Shown here piece by piece: positions 38,726 through 48,406 of a stretch of 64,000 bases of DNA. The DNA is taken from assembly GCF_018882155.1 (NCBI RefSeq), contig NZ_JACVPA010000001.1:1302001-1366000 (forward strand). The letters are read 5' to 3'. Under the pieces are notes generated by a model. That model ran no database searches and was not told the DNA's origin. It was given only the letters and a program-made list of their open reading frames with translations. Position 1 is the first letter of the stretch. Every line of letters begins with the position of its first letter. This DNA comes from Polynucleobacter nymphae (GTDB lineage: Bacteria; Pseudomonadota; Gammaproteobacteria; Burkholderiales; Burkholderiaceae). The position numbers were made by a program, and so were the translations under genes.

Positions 38726-38753
38726 ATGGCGAAATTGATTACAATTTCGCCAT
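38726..38753. repeat. 11-bp inverted repeat upstream of the SAH riboswitch
   Basis: ATGGCGAAATT (38726-38736), spacer GATTAC, AATTTCGCCAT (38743-38753): a perfect inverted repeat. GGCGAAAT also occurs once more just upstream as a direct repeat. It contains TACAAT, a possible -10 box, and no T tract follows. Best read as an operator in the ahcY promoter or a hairpin at the start of the leader. Confidence 0.55.
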
Positions 38754-38756
38754 ACC

Positions 38757-38860
38757 TTCAAGGAGCGTTGCAAGGAGTGCTGAGAACCAGCTCTTCCCCA
38801 GGCTTGAAGGGAGCAGATTCTTAAGTAGAGTTTGCTAATTGCAACCGCGCTCGCTAACCC
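38757..38860 (+). promoter_or_regulatory. S-adenosylhomocysteine (SAH) riboswitch
   Basis: The leader of ahcY matches the SAH aptamer consensus. GGAGCGTTGCAA (38762-38773) pairs with TTGCAAC and CGCTC (38839-38852), and CCCCAGGCTTGAAGG lies between. Downstream, CTCGCTA (38850-38856), which overlaps the closing helix, can instead pair with TAGCGAG (38874-38880). CTCCAGC (38887-38893) can pair with GCTGGAG (38909-38915), which contains the ribosome binding site of ahcY. SAH would thus raise AhcY production. The recognition is by motif; the switching details are inferred. Confidence 0.88.
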
Positions 38861-38920
38861 ATGATTCAATGGCTAGCGAGTTTCTACTCCAGCATTGGAT
38901 CGTATTTAGCTGGAGCATTA

Positions 38921-40366
38921 ATGAATACCGTTTCTGACTTAAACAACTTTGTTGCAACTCGTTGCGCGATTGCTGATATTTCTTTGGCTAACTTTGGCCG
39001 TAAAGAAATTGCTATTGCCGAAACTGAGATGCCTGGCTTAATCGCTATCCGCGATGAATTTTCTGCACAACAGCCATTGCGTGGTGCACGTATCACCGGT
39101 TCTTTGCACATGACCATTCAAACTGCAGTGTTGATCGAGACCCTTGAGGCGCTCGGTGCAGATGTGCAATGGGCTTCTTGTAACATTTTCTCAACTCAAG
39201 ATCACGCTGCTGCAGCGATTGCTGCCAATGGCACACCTGTTTATGCGATTAAGGGCGAGACTCTTGAGCAGTACTGGGATTTCACCCATCGTATTTTTGA
39301 GTGGGCTGATGGCGGCTATACCAATATGATTTTGGACGATGGTGGTGACGCCACTTTGTTATTGCATCTGGGTGCCCGTGCTGAAAAAGACCAAGCTTGC
39401 TTGAATCACCCCACTAGTGAAGAAGAAACTATTTTATTTTCTGCGATTAAGAAAAAATTAACGCAAGATCCTACTTGGTATTCCACACGTTTAGAAAAAG
39501 TAAAAGGCGTTACAGAAGAAACGACCACCGGCGTTCATCGTTTGTATCAAATGTTTGCTAAGGGCGAATTGAAGTTCCCAGCAATTAACGTAAACGACTC
39601 AGTAACAAAGAGTAAGTTCGACAACCTCTATGGTTGCCGCGAGTCCTTAGTTGATGCAATCAAGCGTGCTACCGATGTTATGGTGGCCGGTAAGGTGGCT
39701 GTGGTTTGTGGTTATGGCGATGTGGGTAAGGGCTCAGCTCAAGCATTGCGGGCCTTGTCTGCTCAAGTATGGGTTACTGAAGTAGATCCAATTTGTGCGT
39801 TACAGGCAGCAATGGAAGGCTACCGTGTTGTCACAATGGATTACGCCGCTGATAAAGCAGATATTTTTGTTTCTGCAACGGGCAACTACCATGTCATCAC
39901 GCATGACCACATGGCTAAGATGAAGAACCAAGCCATCGTTTGTAACATTGGCCACTTTGATAATGAGATCGATGTTGCTGGTATTGAAAAATATCAGTGG
40001 GAAGAGATCAAGCCGCAAGTTGACCATGTTATTTTCCCAGCTGCCAATGGCAAGCCTGAGAAGCGCATCATTATTTTGGCTAAGGGCCGCTTGGTTAATC
40101 TTGGCTGCGGTACAGGCCATCCTTCCTATGTGATGAGCTCTTCATTTGCAAACCAAGTGATTGCGCAGATTGAATTGTGGAATGCGGTTGGTACAGATAA
40201 GTACCCAGTTGGCGTTTACACATTACCTAAGCATCTGGATGAGAAAGTTGCACGTTTGCAGCTTAAAACTCTCAATGCAGAGTTAACTGTGTTGTCAGAT
40301 CAGCAGGCTTCTTATATTGGCGTTACGAAGCAAGGGCCATACAAGGCCAACCACTACCGTTATTGA
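38921..40366 (+). CDS. ahcY: S-adenosylhomocysteine hydrolase
   Basis: 481 residues from the ATG at 38921, with GGAG 5 bases upstream. Family blocks include GCSLHMT-like [12 protein letters not shown], the NAD-binding [14 protein letters not shown] and the C-terminal [10 protein letters not shown] with the tail Lys/Tyr that contact NAD. Splits SAH to adenosine and homocysteine, keeping methylations going. An open upstream extension (from 38861) would run through the riboswitch and is rejected. Confidence 0.97.
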   Translation: MNTVSDLNNFVATRCAIADISLANFGRKEIAIAETEMPGLIAIRDEFSAQQPLRGARITGSLHMTIQTAVLIETLEALGADVQWASCNIFSTQDHAAAAIAANGTPVYAIKGETLEQYWDFTHRIFEWADGGYTNMILDDGGDATLLLHLGARAEKDQACLNHPTSEEETILFSAIKKKLTQDPTWYSTRLEKVKGVTEETTTGVHRLYQMFAKGELKFPAINVNDSVTKSKFDNLYGCRESLVDAIKRATDVMVAGKVAVVCGYGDVGKGSAQALRALSAQVWVTEVDPICALQAAMEGYRVVTMDYAADKADIFVSATGNYHVITHDHMAKMKNQAIVCNIGHFDNEIDVAGIEKYQWEEIKPQVDHVIFPAANGKPEKRIIILAKGRLVNLGCGTGHPSYVMSSSFANQVIAQIELWNAVGTDKYPVGVYTLPKHLDEKVARLQLKTLNAELTVLSDQQASYIGVTKQGPYKANHYRY

Positions 40367-40401
40367 TCCAATTTGTTAAATAGATACCTAGGCCCAAAAT
40401 C

Positions 40402-41232
40402 ATGGAATTAAGCGTTGAATTCTTTCCTCCAAAAACACCTGAAGGTGAGAAGAAGCTACAACTTGTGCGCGAGCGTTTCAGCGAAACACTTAAGCCCTCG
40501 TTTTATTCCGTGACTTTTGGCGCTGGAGGTTCTACTCAGTCGGGCACATTAAAGGTGGTGAGTAATATTCATGCTGCTGGTGCAGCGGTTGCCCCCCACT
40601 TATCTTGTGTTGGTAGCTCACGTGAAAGTGTGCGCGAGATGTTGAAGCAATATCAAGCTTTAGGTATTAAGCGCATCGTGGCTTTACGTGGTGACTTGCC
40701 TTCGGGTATGGGTCAGTACGGCGAGTTTCATCACGCCAACGAGTTAGTGGAATTTATTCGTGCAGAAACTGGCGACTGGTTTCATATTGATGTAGCTGCT
40801 TATCCAGAATGTCATCCCCAGGCAAAGTCTCCTGCAAGTGATGTCCATTTCTTTGTAAAAAAAATGAAGGCAGGCGCTAATTCTGCTATTACTCAGTACT
40901 TCTATAACAGCGATGCTTACTTTCGCTTTGTAGATGAAGCATATGACTTAGGCGTAGAGCAACCGATTGTTGCAGGCATCATGCCGATTACTAATAGCAG
41001 TCAGTTGCTGCGTTTTTCGGATGCCTGTGGCGCAGAAATTCCACGTTGGATTCGTTTGCGTCTTCAGTCCTATGGCGATGATATTGCTTCTATTCGCGCC
41101 TTTGGTGAAGAGGTAGTGACAGATCTATGCGATCAATTATTGACTGCTGGCGCACCAGGCTTACATTTTTATTCTTTAAATCAGGCAGATGCTGTTTTAG
41201 CGATTGCTGATAACTTAGACTTAGCAAAGTAA
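40402..41232 (+). CDS. metF: 5,10-methylenetetrahydrofolate reductase
   Basis: 276 residues, TIM-barrel flavoprotein. SVEFFPPKTPEG at the start, SVTFGAGGST, ALRGDLP and QYFYNSDAYFRFVD match MetF. It supplies 5-methyl-THF for homocysteine remethylation by MetH. Located 35 bases after ahcY. Its stop is one base from the stop of the convergent formyl-THF ligase. Confidence 0.96.
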   Translation: MELSVEFFPPKTPEGEKKLQLVRERFSETLKPSFYSVTFGAGGSTQSGTLKVVSNIHAAGAAVAPHLSCVGSSRESVREMLKQYQALGIKRIVALRGDLPSGMGQYGEFHHANELVEFIRAETGDWFHIDVAAYPECHPQAKSPASDVHFFVKKMKAGANSAITQYFYNSDAYFRFVDEAYDLGVEQPIVAGIMPITNSSQLLRFSDACGAEIPRWIRLRLQSYGDDIASIRAFGEEVVTDLCDQLLTAGAPGLHFYSLNQADAVLAIADNLDLAK

Positions 41233-41233
41233 A

Positions 41234-41860
41234 TCAGCGCAATAAGCCAGATTCCGTAAGCAGTATATCTAGAGGCTCATCATGTGTTTGAGCGACCCAC
41301 TGAAGATCGTTGAGCTTTTGCCAATCAAATCCAATCCCTAAACAAATGAGCTTGGGATTATTTTTTCTGAGCGTTGCTAAGGTGCGATCAAAGTACCCCC
41401 CACCATAACCTAGGCGCCAATAATGGGTTTTGCCATTCTTAGTAGAGCTAGACCAGCCTACGCAGGGAATGAGAATGCAATCAGGGGCAATTGCTGGTCT
41501 TGAAGGATTGCTCGGACTTGGTTCTGGCACACCATGTTGACTGGGGATTAAAGCATCGCCATCTTGCCATTCATAGAAGTCAAGGTGCTTATCAGGCCTA
41601 GCATATGGCAGTGCCAGGCACCGCTCAGGGCTTTGCTTGGCCCAGGTAATTAATGCTGGACGTAAATCGAGCTCATCTTGGATGGGCCAATACACGGCTA
41701 TAGCTTGAAGTGAATTACCATCTTTTGCTAAAAACTGATTTAGAGCAGCAATGAGCCGATCTTTAGTTTGAGCGTAAGTTTGACCAGCAGCAAATTCTTT
41801 ACGTTGCTTTAACAAATCTTGACGAAGAGTTTTTGGCGAATTACCGTGCATATCGTCCAT
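41234..41860 (-). CDS. 5-formyltetrahydrofolate cyclo-ligase
   Basis: 208 residues from the ATG at 41860 (an earlier TTG/ATG at 41893 is possible). The family hallmark GYGGGYFDRTLA is present, with ALPYARPDKHLDFYEW and LIPCVGWS earlier. Converts 5-formyl-THF to methenyl-THF, a step that feeds the folate pool used by MetF next door. Divergent from the lytic transglycosylase gene. Confidence 0.9.
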   Translation of the reverse strand: MDDMHGNSPKTLRQDLLKQRKEFAAGQTYAQTKDRLIAALNQFLAKDGNSLQAIAVYWPIQDELDLRPALITWAKQSPERCLALPYARPDKHLDFYEWQDGDALIPSQHGVPEPSPSNPSRPAIAPDCILIPCVGWSSSTKNGKTHYWRLGYGGGYFDRTLATLRKNNPKLICLGIGFDWQKLNDLQWVAQTHDEPLDILLTESGLLR

Positions 41861-41964
41861 TATCAGGCGAAAATTAGAAGATATGGTAAACAAGTTAATG
41901 TCCGGTGAATGCTGGCGAATATGTACAGGGCTAGATAGTGAAAAAGAAGTCTGAAATTCTCAAA

Positions 41965-43902
41965 ATGAATCAGTTCCGCTGGACCAAGATTTTGATCCTC
42001 GGGCTAGCCTTAGCTATGCCCAGTGCTTTTGCTGAAAAGTCTAAAAAACCAAGCCTGCCTAAATCCTATGAAAGCAAGGCCGCCCCCGCTGAAATCACTG
42101 ATACAGATCGAATGTTTATTGATTTACGTGAAGCAGCCCGAAAAAATGATGTTTTCAGAACACAACAGCTTTCAGCCAATCTAGCGGCTTATCCGTTTGA
42201 TGACTATGTGACCTACTTTCGAATTAAGCCGCAACTATTTGATAGCAGTGGCACGCCACGTGGTGATTACAGCGCCGATTCCCAGGTCGTTGCATTCTTA
42301 AATCAGTATCAAGGAACGGCTTTAGCTGATCGGATGCGTAACGATTGGCTATTGGTATTGGGCAAGCGAAAAGACTGGGCGCGATTTGATTTGGAGTATG
42401 CCAAGTTTGCTTTAGATGATGACACTCAGGTGAAGTGTTATTCCTTGCTGTCAAAATTATCTCAAGGCGAGAATCCAACTAAATTGGCGATTGACTCTCG
42501 ATCAGTTTTATTAGACCCAAGTTACTTCGGATTTGCCTGCCAAGAGCTGGTTCCCTCTTTGGTGGCAGCGGGCGGTATGACGCCTAGTGAAGCAAAAGCA
42601 ATTGGTCGCGCTGCTAGCGAACGAGGTTTTGACACCATGGCACGTCGCTTAGGTGGCGACGACCCCATCGCAGAAATCGTCAAGGCTGCAAAAGCAGACC
42701 CCTCCAAAGCATATCGAGATTTCTTACAAAGCTCATCACGTTATAGCAAAGAAAATCAAGCAGTAGCTTGGGGTGTCATTGGTCAATTTCTGGCAAAGAA
42801 ATTAGATCCTAATGCAGATGATGCTTATCGCTTGCAGCAGGAGCTTGGATATAACGAGTTGCTCTCAGTTGAGTCGCAGGAGTGGAAGGTGCGAGCAGGC
42901 TTGCGCGCTAAAGATTGGGTATTGGTAAAAAATGCCATTGAGGGTATGAATCCCATAGTACGGAGCAAGGACCCTGCTTGGACTTATTGGTATGGCCGCG
43001 CCTTAAAAGCTGAAGGTCAGGATGCAAAAGCTAAAGAGAGTTTTGAGTTGATTGATGAGCAATACAATTTTTATGGACAACTCGCACGAGAAGAGATGGG
43101 TAAATCTAATCAAGCGCCAGCACGCACGAAAGTGCCCGAGCAAGAGATTGATGCGATGGCTAGTCGCAAGGGCTTTGTGAGGGGTGAGCGTTTGTATGCC
43201 ATGAATTTGCGCTTTGAAGGTAATCGCGAGTGGAACTGGGAGCTACGTAATATGACTGATAAGCAGTTGCTGGCTGCTGCTGAATACGCTAAGCGTATTA
43301 ATTTATATGACCGTGTAGTGAATACTGCTGATCGCACAAAGCAAGAGCATGACTTTAGTTTGCGTTATCCCACTCCATTTAGAGACGAACTTTCACCAAT
43401 TGCCAGACAAATTGATTTGAATCTTGCATGGGCTTATGGATTAATTCGTCAAGAATCACGCTTCATCATGAATGCGTCATCATCAGTGGGCGCCTCTGGC
43501 CTGATGCAGGTGATGCCAAACACAGCAAAGTACGTTGCTAAAAAGATTGGCATGCTGAACTATACCAACGACAAGCTAAGCGATACCAATACCAATTTAA
43601 CTTTAGGTAGCAACTACCTCAATATGGTTTTGATTGACTTGGATGGCTCCTGGGTATTGGCTTCTGCTGCTTATAATGCTGGCCCCTCTCGCTCAAAAGC
43701 ATGGCGCGAGAAATTAACTAGCCCAACTGAAGGTGCGATATTTGTAGAGACTATTCCATTTAATGAGACGCGTACTTATGTTAAAAATGTACTCTCAAAT
43801 GCAAATTACTATTCATCAGTTATGAATGGACAAACCCAATCTTTGAAGCAACGCTTAGGAGTAATTGCTCCAAAGGCAGCTACTCAATCTGAATTACCTT
43901 AA
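41965..43902 (+). CDS. slt: soluble lytic murein transglycosylase, Slt70-like
   Basis: 645 residues from the ATG at 41965 with a signal peptide (LALAMPSAFAEKS); a GTG at 41938 is an alternative start. A long superhelical domain of repeats fills the middle. The C-terminal lysozyme-like SLT domain has the catalytic Glu in IRQESRF, then ASGLMQVMP and AAYNAGP. Cleaves glycan strands in the periplasm to give anhydro-muropeptides, the substrate type imported by AmpG encoded elsewhere in the window. Confidence 0.9.
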   Translation: MNQFRWTKILILGLALAMPSAFAEKSKKPSLPKSYESKAAPAEITDTDRMFIDLREAARKNDVFRTQQLSANLAAYPFDDYVTYFRIKPQLFDSSGTPRGDYSADSQVVAFLNQYQGTALADRMRNDWLLVLGKRKDWARFDLEYAKFALDDDTQVKCYSLLSKLSQGENPTKLAIDSRSVLLDPSYFGFACQELVPSLVAAGGMTPSEAKAIGRAASERGFDTMARRLGGDDPIAEIVKAAKADPSKAYRDFLQSSSRYSKENQAVAWGVIGQFLAKKLDPNADDAYRLQQELGYNELLSVESQEWKVRAGLRAKDWVLVKNAIEGMNPIVRSKDPAWTYWYGRALKAEGQDAKAKESFELIDEQYNFYGQLAREEMGKSNQAPARTKVPEQEIDAMASRKGFVRGERLYAMNLRFEGNREWNWELRNMTDKQLLAAAEYAKRINLYDRVVNTADRTKQEHDFSLRYPTPFRDELSPIARQIDLNLAWAYGLIRQESRFIMNASSSVGASGLMQVMPNTAKYVAKKIGMLNYTNDKLSDTNTNLTLGSNYLNMVLIDLDGSWVLASAAYNAGPSRSKAWREKLTSPTEGAIFVETIPFNETRTYVKNVLSNANYYSSVMNGQTQSLKQRLGVIAPKAATQSELP

Positions 43903-43927
43903 TTAGCATTCATTAATACGAGAGCCT

Positions 43928-44836
43928 ATGAAATACGACATTCTTCTGATTGGTGGCAATGGATTTGTTGGACGAGTTTTAGCCGCGCAATTGCATGCTG
44001 AGGGGTACTCAGTTCTTTTGCCTACGAGCCATCTAGCCGCAGGTCGTGACTTACGCATGTTGCCTAAAGTGTATTTAGAAGATGCTGATATTCATGAATT
44101 TGATGAGCTGCAATCCTTGTGTGCACGCATCAAGTCAAATGGCGCTGTGATTAATTTAGTTGGCGTCTTACACGACAAGCCAGCAATGCCTTATGGAAAA
44201 GTATTTAAAGCAGCGCATGTGGACTTGCCAAAAAATATAATTACCGCAATGCAATTACATGGCCTTAAACGTTACCTTCATATGAGTGCTCTAGGAGCTG
44301 ATTCCAATGGGCCATCTATGTATCAACGTAGCAAGGGTGATGGTGAAGCGGCAGTGAAGGCGGGTAATTTAGATTGGACTATTTTTAGGCCTTCAGTCAT
44401 CTTTGGCGCCGGAGATCAATTCATTAATTTATTTGCTAAGTTAACGAAACTATCCCCAGCGCTACCTTTAGCAAACCATCAGGCAAAGTTTCAGCCAGTA
44501 AGCGTAGACGACGTAGCAACTGCTTTTGTAATGGCATTAAAGATGCCCCAGACTATTCATCAGTCCTATGATTTAGTTGGACCTACGATCTATTCTATGA
44601 AAGAGATTGTAGAGTTTGCTGCGCGTAAGGCTAAAACGTCTTGCGCCATTATTCCAGTGCCAGCCTTTGTAGGCTATCTACAGGCTCTAGCGTTTGAATT
44701 CTTACCAATCCCTACTTTGATGTCACGAGATAATATTGCTTCAATGCAATTGCCTAATGTACTTCCAGTCAATGGGCGGGATGCATTAACTGAAGTATTT
44801 GGAGTGAGTCGACGAAGCTTAGAGGGTATGAAGTAA
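43928..44836 (+). CDS. NDUFA9-like atypical SDR (NAD(P)-binding) protein
   Basis: 302 residues; nucleotide-binding [11 protein letters not shown] at about 9-19, then [18 protein letters not shown] and [10 protein letters not shown], the pattern of the complex I NDUFA9 subunit-like extended SDR group. The catalytic YxxxK of typical SDRs is present as YQRSKGDGE but lacks strict conservation of context. Function in bacteria uncertain (redox, quinone biosynthesis or respiratory assembly). Overlaps cca by one base (ATG starts at the TAA). Confidence 0.85.
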   Translation: MKYDILLIGGNGFVGRVLAAQLHAEGYSVLLPTSHLAAGRDLRMLPKVYLEDADIHEFDELQSLCARIKSNGAVINLVGVLHDKPAMPYGKVFKAAHVDLPKNIITAMQLHGLKRYLHMSALGADSNGPSMYQRSKGDGEAAVKAGNLDWTIFRPSVIFGAGDQFINLFAKLTKLSPALPLANHQAKFQPVSVDDVATAFVMALKMPQTIHQSYDLVGPTIYSMKEIVEFAARKAKTSCAIIPVPAFVGYLQALAFEFLPIPTLMSRDNIASMQLPNVLPVNGRDALTEVFGVSRRSLEGMK

Positions 44837-45966
44837 TGAAGATTTATGCAGTCGGTGGTGCAATACGCGATACCTTAATGGGTTTGCCTGTACACGATAT
44901 CGATTATGTAGTCGTTGGTTCTAGCGTTGAGGAAATGATTGCTAAAGGCTTTCGTCCAGTAGGTAAGGATTTCCCAGTCTTTTTACATCCAGAAACGCAA
45001 GCCGAGTATGCGCTAGCTCGGACTGAACGAAAAACAGGCCAAGGCTATAAAGGCTTTCATTTTTATGCTGACCCTTCAGTTACCTTGGAGCAAGATTTAG
45101 AGCGGCGTGATTTAACGATCAATGCCATGGCACAGGAAGTGAGTGCTGATGAAAAACAGCTTGGACCGATCATCGATCCCTATAACGGTCAAGAAGATTT
45201 GGCTGCAAAAGTATTTCGTCATGTGTCCAGCGCTTTTTATGAAGACCCGCTACGCTTATTGCGAATTGCTCGCTTTGCTGCACGTTTTCCGGAATTTAGG
45301 ATTGCTGATGAAACGATGACAGCATTAAAGGCAATCGTTCAGTCAGGAGAGTTAAATGCACTTTCAGCTGAGCGGATTTGGCAAGAGCTAGCTAGAGGCT
45401 TTGTTGCTTCAAAACCAATGCATATGTTTCAGGTATTACTTAATACCGGCGCTGCCAAAACTTTGCTGCCAAACTTGCTCACCACAAAACTCGGAGAAGA
45501 ATCATTTCGCGAAGAATTAATTGCCCATTTCAATGATGCCGGCAACAGTCTAGAAGAACGTTGCGCTATTACTTTGGTGGATTTACCTGCCAGTGACATC
45601 CGCTCTTGGGCTGAATGTATACGTATGCCCATTGAGGTGCGTGACTTTAGCGAGATCTTTAGTGAGTTGGTCTTATTACTTCGTCGGCATGCAAAAGTTG
45701 CTTATCAATCTGTTGATGTCTTGGCTTGGTTTAATCGCGCTGATATTTGGCGTAAACCAGATCGCGGCCAAGTGCTGCTAAATCTTGCTGACAAAATTGG
45801 ATTCAATGTTTCGGTATTGGTAGCTGCAATGCGTAATGCTCAAGCATTAAATACAGCTGAGATCATTGCTGGCGTTGAAGCGCAGGACCGCTCGAATGGC
45901 GAGCGTATTGGTAGTGCATTTGAAGCTGCCAGGCTCGCTGCAATTACTGCTGCACTTCAGTCTTAG
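44836..45966 (+). CDS. cca: CCA-adding tRNA nucleotidyltransferase, lacking an evident HD domain
   Basis: 376 residues. Class II nucleotidyltransferase motifs: [11 protein letters not shown] (residues 6-16), DIDYVV (the metal-binding Asp pair) and [10 protein letters not shown]. It adds or repairs the tRNA 3' CCA end. E. coli Cca (412 aa) has a C-terminal HD phosphohydrolase domain; here the corresponding region has no HD motif and is shorter, so those activities are probably lost. Coupled to the NDUFA9-like gene; its stop is 3 bases from the convergent MidA-like stop. Confidence 0.92.
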   Translation: MKIYAVGGAIRDTLMGLPVHDIDYVVVGSSVEEMIAKGFRPVGKDFPVFLHPETQAEYALARTERKTGQGYKGFHFYADPSVTLEQDLERRDLTINAMAQEVSADEKQLGPIIDPYNGQEDLAAKVFRHVSSAFYEDPLRLLRIARFAARFPEFRIADETMTALKAIVQSGELNALSAERIWQELARGFVASKPMHMFQVLLNTGAAKTLLPNLLTTKLGEESFREELIAHFNDAGNSLEERCAITLVDLPASDIRSWAECIRMPIEVRDFSEIFSELVLLLRRHAKVAYQSVDVLAWFNRADIWRKPDRGQVLLNLADKIGFNVSVLVAAMRNAQALNTAEIIAGVEAQDRSNGERIGSAFEAARLAAITAALQS

Positions 45967-45969
45967 ACT

Positions 45970-47157
45970 TTAGAGTCTATTTCTGCCACGAAGTCCGGGT
46001 AGATCTTCTAGAGAGTATCCAGGTAACACAGCATCTAATTTCTTTGAGAAAGCAAACGCCTTAAAGAGCTCACCCATTTCAGCTTCTGAGAGCAATTTTT
46101 GCAGTGCGTTTGAAATCGGAAGGAAAGATTCAGGATCACTAGGATCGCCAATCTCTAGCGCAATATCCCCAATACCAGCATCTAATAAGTAAGCGGCTTG
46201 ATTGGTGAGATAAACGTCGTCGGCATTTTCTGCGAGCGCGCTACGAGCAATTTGTGACCACTCAACATGTGCTGTTAAGTCACAAAGACCGGGCAGATAA
46301 AATGGATCTTGAATCGCATGATGACGATGATGCGCCATCAATGTTCCCTCTAGTCTTTGTGGATGGTAATACTCCTCCTCTGGAAAGCCATAGTCGAAAG
46401 TTAAAAATAGGCCTATAGCTAAGTGCTTGGCTACTTGATGCATCCAAGCATTGGCAGGTATATGCAATTCAGTGACATAGCCTTCAGAAAAATCTCCACT
46501 TAAGAAACTTTCAGGTAAGAGCCCTTGTTCTACTGGCGAACCTATTTTCCAGATAAGCTTTTCATTCTCAAAGCTAACACCATGCCAATACCAAAAGCCG
46601 TTTTGATAGATGATGGCATCGCAAGGAATTGCATCGATCACTTCGTTAGCTAAAATAATGCCCTTGAAGGCTTTTGGTAGTTCATCGAGCCAACTAGATT
46701 GCGTTGATAGCTTTAATTCTTTAAGAGCGTCACCAATCTGTTTTTGCTGCCGTTGCGCCAAGTCTGGAGAAATCTCAATGATGTCGTAGCGATCTAAGGC
46801 AAACCCGAGATCATTTAAGCGATTCAGAATAGAGGTGGCAAGTTTTCCGCTGCCGGCACCAAATTCGAGGATCTGGGTAGGCAACCCTTTTTCTTTAAGA
46901 CCTTCAAGAACTGGTAATAGGGTGGAGCAAATTGCAGCTCCAAAAAGGGGGCTTAACTCAGGGGCCGTCGTGAAGTCGCCGCCAGCGCCTAATTTATGGG
47001 CCCCAGCACTGTAATAACCCATACCTGGCTCATATAGAGCCATCTCCATATACCTAGAAAATGGTAGCCAGCCGCCCTGAGAGGCTATCTGAGACGCTAT
47101 TTTGCCCTTGAGGAGCTCGCTATGCTCCGTTTCTAGGCTGGTCAAGGTAATATCCAT
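45970..47157 (-). CDS. MidA/NDUFAF7-like SAM-dependent methyltransferase (DUF185)
   Basis: 395 residues. GGWLPFSRYMEMALYEPGMGYYSAG and DFTTAPELSPLFG near the start are the clear hallmark of the MidA family, and ILEFGAGSGKLA is the SAM motif. In mitochondria NDUFAF7 dimethylates an Arg of the complex I subunit NDUFS2; the bacterial substrate is not known. Divergent from the SDR at 47183 across 25 bases. Confidence 0.9.
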   Translation of the reverse strand: MDITLTSLETEHSELLKGKIASQIASQGGWLPFSRYMEMALYEPGMGYYSAGAHKLGAGGDFTTAPELSPLFGAAICSTLLPVLEGLKEKGLPTQILEFGAGSGKLATSILNRLNDLGFALDRYDIIEISPDLAQRQQKQIGDALKELKLSTQSSWLDELPKAFKGIILANEVIDAIPCDAIIYQNGFWYWHGVSFENEKLIWKIGSPVEQGLLPESFLSGDFSEGYVTELHIPANAWMHQVAKHLAIGLFLTFDYGFPEEEYYHPQRLEGTLMAHHRHHAIQDPFYLPGLCDLTAHVEWSQIARSALAENADDVYLTNQAAYLLDAGIGDIALEIGDPSDPESFLPISNALQKLLSEAEMGELFKAFAFSKKLDAVLPGYSLEDLPGLRGRNRL

Positions 47158-47182
47158 AGCTCGCTAGTCTAAGAGAATTTAA

Positions 47183-47989
47183 TTGAACTCACCCTTATCC
47201 CGGCAACAAAAAGCAGTTTTAGTGACCGGCGCTGCCAAGCGCCTAGGTCGGGAAATTGCTTTGCAGTTTGGACTCCAGGGATGGGATGTTGCTGTTCATT
47301 ATGGGCGATCCGAGCAAGAGGCCATAGAAACTGTCAGAGAAATCGAGATGATGGGGGTTAAATCCCAAGCTTTCCAGGCAGATTTAGCAGACGAGGCCGC
47401 TGTCAAAAAGCTCTTTGCCACCGTCAGTCATCAATTTATCAATCTACATTGCTTGGTGAATAGCGCATCTATTTTTGAATACGATCGGGCTAATTCCAGT
47501 GCACCCCTCAGTGCTAGAAGTTTACAAAATCATATGCAGGTCAATTTAACGGCGCCGATTTTGCTCTCTCAGTTGATGTTTGAATATCAAAAAAATAATG
47601 TAAACAAAACAGCTGATTTGGATCTTCCATCCGTCATTCAATTACTCGATCAAAAGTTGATTAATCTCAATCCAGATTATTTGTCATACACCTTATCAAA
47701 AGCTGCGCTAGCAACTTCAGTAGAAGTATTGGCCCTCGATTTTGCGCCTTACCTTAGAGTAGTTGGCTTGGCGCCTGGAATTTCTTTGCCCTCTGGGGAT
47801 CAAACTAATGATGGCTTTTCGAAAGCACATCAAATGACACCATTAGGAAAGTCTTCAACCCCAGACGACGTTGCTAAAGCAGCTATATTTTTGGCGCAAG
47901 CTAACGCCATTACCGGAACCACTTTATATGTTGATGGTGGACAACATTTATTACCTTCATCACGCGATGTGATGTTTAAGACAAACTAA
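47183..47989 (+). CDS. pteridine reductase/FolM-like short-chain dehydrogenase
   Basis: 268 residues from a TTG at 47183; no ATG precedes the nucleotide-binding motif, so the TTG is strongly favoured. VTGAAKRLGREIA (TGxxxRxG type) is characteristic of pteridine reductases and FolM, followed by NSASIFEYDR, YTLSKAAL (catalytic Tyr and Lys) and LAPGISLP. Probably reduces dihydromonapterin or dihydrofolate. It stands 11 bases upstream of folB, which supports a role in pterin metabolism. Confidence 0.85.
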   Translation: MNSPLSRQQKAVLVTGAAKRLGREIALQFGLQGWDVAVHYGRSEQEAIETVREIEMMGVKSQAFQADLADEAAVKKLFATVSHQFINLHCLVNSASIFEYDRANSSAPLSARSLQNHMQVNLTAPILLSQLMFEYQKNNVNKTADLDLPSVIQLLDQKLINLNPDYLSYTLSKAALATSVEVLALDFAPYLRVVGLAPGISLPSGDQTNDGFSKAHQMTPLGKSSTPDDVAKAAIFLAQANAITGTTLYVDGGQHLLPSSRDVMFKTN

Positions 47990-48000
47990 GTAGACTATTT

Positions 48001-48396
48001 ATGCACGCTATTCTTTCCTATCCCGCCCTAGCTGATTGCCGCCGTTTATTTTTACGAGACTACGAAATCTATATCAACATCGGCGTTCATGATTTTGAGA
48101 AAAAAGCAGAACAACGCGTCATTCTCAATGTAGATCTCTACATTCCGTTAGCTATGAATACGCCAACAAGCGACCAATTAGATGAAGTGGTTGATTATGA
48201 CTTTATGCGGGAAACGATTAAGGAGCGGGCTTCTAAAGGGCATATTCACCTTCAAGAAACATTTTGTGACGATATTGTTGCTGTAATGCTAGCCCATCCT
48301 AAGGTATTGGCAGCACGCGTTAGCACTGCAAAGCCAGACGTCTATCCAGACTGTCATTCTGTTGGCGTTGAAGTATTTCGGATTAAGCAAGCGTAA
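48001..48396 (+). CDS. folB: dihydroneopterin aldolase
   Basis: 131 residues, FolB fold: LRDYEIYINIGVHDFEKKAEQRVILNVDLYI carries the conserved IGxxxxE region, and VDYDFMRETI plus LQETFCDDI are further markers. Converts dihydroneopterin to hydroxymethyl-dihydropterin in folate synthesis. Operon with the pteridine reductase-like gene and ttcA. Confidence 0.9.
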   Translation: MHAILSYPALADCRRLFLRDYEIYINIGVHDFEKKAEQRVILNVDLYIPLAMNTPTSDQLDEVVDYDFMRETIKERASKGHIHLQETFCDDIVAVMLAHPKVLAARVSTAKPDVYPDCHSVGVEVFRIKQA

Positions 48397-48406
48397 GTGA
48401 TTTGTT

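Noticed and set aside
38726..38753. Palindrome as the metK terminator
   Set aside because: No T tract follows on either strand in a suitable position.
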